A stretch of DNA of 6,817 nucleotides from assembly GCA_900754755.1 (NCBI GenBank), contig CAAEEC010000277.1, positions 1 through 6,817 on the forward strand, read 5' to 3'. This document shows positions 5,597 through 6,817 of this stretch, one piece after another; position 1 is the stretch's first letter, and the number at the start of each line of letters is the position of its first letter. The notes below the pieces were generated by a model that searched no databases, was not told where the DNA came from, and was given only the letters and a program-made list of their open reading frames with translations. Both the position numbers and the translations under genes were made by a program. The stretch is from Clostridia bacterium. Its GTDB lineage: Bacteria; Bacillota; Clostridia; Christensenellales; Aristaeellaceae.

Positions 5597-6460
5597 TCAA
5601 TAAAAACGTTCTGTGGTGTATACCGCTCCCGCGGCAATGCCGTTGACATCCACCGTGGGATCGTAGAGCACATTGCCTTCTTCCAGCAGCACGACGGTCC
5701 ACGCGTGATACACATTGCCCGCGTAGCCGACGACGAATTCCACCGGCACGCCCTGCGAGCGCAGCATGGCCGCCGCCATCGCCGCCAAATCCTGGCAAAT
5801 GCCCATACGCGATTCCATGCAGCCTTCAATATCGGGCATTTGCCCGGGCGTGGTCGTGACCGCCTTGATGTAATCGTACAAATAATTTTCCTGGATGTAC
5901 GCGCGCACCGCCGCGAGCTTCTCCGCGCCGGTTTCCAGCCCCTGGCACAGTTCCGCGGCCACCGCGACCACCTGCGATTCTGGGGTGAAGTTTACATATT
6001 GGTTGGGACAGAGGAACGGCGCGTTCGCATCCTCCAATTCCACGGAGAACGACATTCCCCCGGCCTGCGCGTAACTGTTGCCGGTAACGTTTTCGTATAG
6101 CGTCCAGCTATATTTTCCATCGCCCAACTGCAAGGGGAACACCTCGTATTCGCCCTCGCCATTCAAATCGTATGTCAGCGTGGTATCCCCTTTGGAAACG
6201 CGCAATTTGAGGCGCTTTGAGGAAGAGGCACGGGCCAATACATAGCCCTGGCTGGCGTGGGAATAGTCCATCGTCAGGCTCCCGTCGGAAGAGACGCGAT
6301 CCCCCTCTTCCGGCCATATCACGCCCTCCAGCAGCGCCCACGCACCGCACACCAGGCAAATTCCCACCAAAACCAGGCCCAGCGCCCGCGCCCAGGAACG
6401 GCGCGCGCGCCGGTACGCATACCTGCGCACCGGATACCTATGCCTCGGGTACCTACGCAT
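5597..6460 (-). CDS. Membrane-anchored transglutaminase-like (transglut_core) protein
   Basis: A 287-residue protein. Residues 1-24 are a very basic Arg/Tyr-rich cytoplasmic tail, 25-48 one membrane helix, and the rest an exported region: first a beta-rich part (about 60-145: LTYDLNGEGEYEVFPLQLG, YSWTLYENVTG), then a transglutaminase-like domain (about 165-275). The papain-like triad is complete: Cys222 in SRMGICQDLAAMAAAMLR, His252 in VYHAWTVVL and Asp267 in VLYDPTVD. The family includes cross-linking enzymes, proteases and amidases, so the reaction is not fixed by sequence. The start chosen is ATG 6460 with GGGAGGGG (6473-6466) just upstream; an in-frame GTG at 6493 would sit almost on the predicted transcription start and lacks a ribosome site. 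It is the first gene of the operon, 68 bases before pilC. The enzyme may act on pilus subunits or the cell wall; this is inference. Confidence 0.87.
   Translation of the reverse strand: MRRYPRHRYPVRRYAYRRARRSWARALGLVLVGICLVCGAWALLEGVIWPEEGDRVSSDGSLTMDYSHASQGYVLARASSSKRLKLRVSKGDTTLTYDLNGEGEYEVFPLQLGDGKYSWTLYENVTGNSYAQAGGMSFSVELEDANAPFLCPNQYVNFTPESQVVAVAAELCQGLETGAEKLAAVRAYIQENYLYDYIKAVTTTPGQMPDIEGCMESRMGICQDLAAMAAAMLRSQGVPVEFVVGYAGNVYHAWTVVLLEEGNVLYDPTVDVNGIAAGAVYTTERFY
6419..6454 (-). repeat. Short in-frame 15-bp repeat encoding RYPxx units
   Basis: Within the start of the transglutaminase-like gene, the hexamer AGGTAC/AGGTAT occurs three times at exact 15-base spacing (6454-6449, 6439-6434, 6424-6419). 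It encodes Arg-Tyr at residues 3-4, 8-9 and 13-14, in pentapeptides of the form R-Y-P/A-x-x. The unit is imperfect and could be an old microduplication or simply selection for a basic tail before the membrane helix. Confidence 0.55.
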
Positions 6461-6504
6461 CCCGTCCCCTCCCGGTTTTTCTTTTGTATCCACTCAATGG
6501 CTTT

Positions 6505-6533
6505 ATTTTACCATAAATGCCAGCGCGTGACAA
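6505..6533 (-). promoter_or_regulatory. Sigma-A-type promoter of the pilus operon
   Basis: On the minus strand, TTGTCA (6533-6528) is separated by exactly 17 bases from TAAAAT (6510-6505). Each box matches consensus at five of six positions, and a TG one base before the -10 box gives an extended -10. Transcription should start near 6498, giving a leader of about 38 bases to the ATG at 6460. No other promoter of similar quality was found for the genes downstream, which fits a single operon. Confidence 0.8.
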
Positions 6534-6711
6534 GTCCCTGCGCAGTCGTCGCGCGCACAGCCAGTTATATATTTTTTGTTTTCGTTTTGCGTTTGAGCGC
6601 ATTTTCCCGTTTTTTCTCGAAAAAGTGGAAGGAAAACTCCGTGCGCAAGTCGAATTGTATTGGCACTCGCTGATTCTATTGCGCGCGCCGCATGGAGAAA
6701 GGAGCGCAATC

Positions 6712-6817
6712 ATGAATTCCTCCCCACCAAAGCGATCGCCATTTTTGCCATGGATGCTAGTAGCCGCATGCCTGGTCGCATTCGGCCTGGCGGCCTATGG
6801 CGGGTTCACCATCCGCA
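6712..6817 (+). CDS. Divergent gene, N-terminal part: signal-anchor membrane or secreted protein
   Basis: Only the first 35 codons lie in the window. ATG 6712 follows a good AAGGAG (6699-6704) with seven bases of spacing. The product begins MNSSPPKRSPFLPW, then a hydrophobic stretch (MLVAACLVAFGLAAYGG, about residues 15-31), consistent with a signal peptide or single membrane anchor. No domain is reached, so function is unknown. It is transcribed away from the pilus operon; the 250-base shared upstream region between the two starts contains the operon promoter and an AT-rich patch near 6563-6620, but I find no convincing plus-strand promoter (best pair TTGTAT 6655 / TATTGC 6677, weak). A role in pilus biology is not implied. 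Confidence 0.75.
   Translation, partial: MNSSPPKRSPFLPWMLVAACLVAFGLAAYGGFTIR

Noticed and set aside
6461..6493. GTG start at 6493 for the transglutaminase-like protein
   Set aside because: It is about five bases from the predicted transcription start and has no ribosome site, while ATG 6460 has GGGAGGGG directly upstream.
6692..6715. Seven-codon upstream open frame (MEKGAQS) whose TGA overlaps the ATG at 6712
   Set aside because: The overlap is neat but there is no ribosome site before it, and its codons are the ribosome binding site of the real gene, so it is probably coincidence.
1..6817. CRISPR arrays, tRNA/rRNA genes, insertion sequences, att sites
   Set aside because: Looked for on both strands; no spaced direct repeats of array type, cloverleaf, rRNA or transposase sequence was seen.

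Overview
The window looks like part of the chromosome of a GC-rich Firmicute, most likely a clostridial (gut-type) anaerobe. The evidence is strong AGGAGG-type ribosome binding sites before almost every gene, one near-consensus sigma-A promoter, a regulator joining a BTAD domain to a degenerate GGDEF domain, and a small-subunit set of the kind I associate with Clostridia. The genus cannot be told from this sequence.

Layout: eight complete genes and one partial gene lie head to tail on the minus strand (from about 6460 down to 1), and one partial gene starts on the plus strand at 6712. The minus-strand run reads as one operon driven by a promoter at 6505-6533. Its order is: membrane-anchored transglutaminase-like protein (6460-5597); PilC/GspF-type inner-membrane platform protein (5528-4479); a 107-residue membrane protein with a pilin-like body (4448-4125); a DUF4860-like protein (4128-3652); a pilin-like subunit with Glu at +5 (3558-3160); a GspK/PilX-like membrane protein (3163-2723); a PilT-type hexameric ATPase (2699-1641); and a BTAD/pseudo-GGDEF regulator (1606-380). 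After a 210-base gap without a recognisable terminator, a secreted proline-rich protein begins (169-1, cut by the window edge). Two junctions are 4-base ATGA overlaps, and most others are gaps of about 23-34 bases. The two longer gaps inside the pilus block (3559-3651 and 5529-5596) each hold a GC-rich hairpin-forming element with the same 15-mer.

Functionally this is a minimal type IV pilus / type II secretion-like machine: one PilT-like motor, one PilC platform and four small single-pass proteins. None of the four has a textbook G|FTLIE prepilin signal. No PilB, prepilin peptidase, PilM/N/O or major pilin is present in the window. The transglutaminase-like exo-domain and the fused regulator are plausible accessory and control parts. 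The system is the main point of interest. Its parts belong to recognisable families, so the novelty lies in the combination, and whether it works as a pilus, a secretion device or a DNA-uptake device cannot be settled from this sequence.
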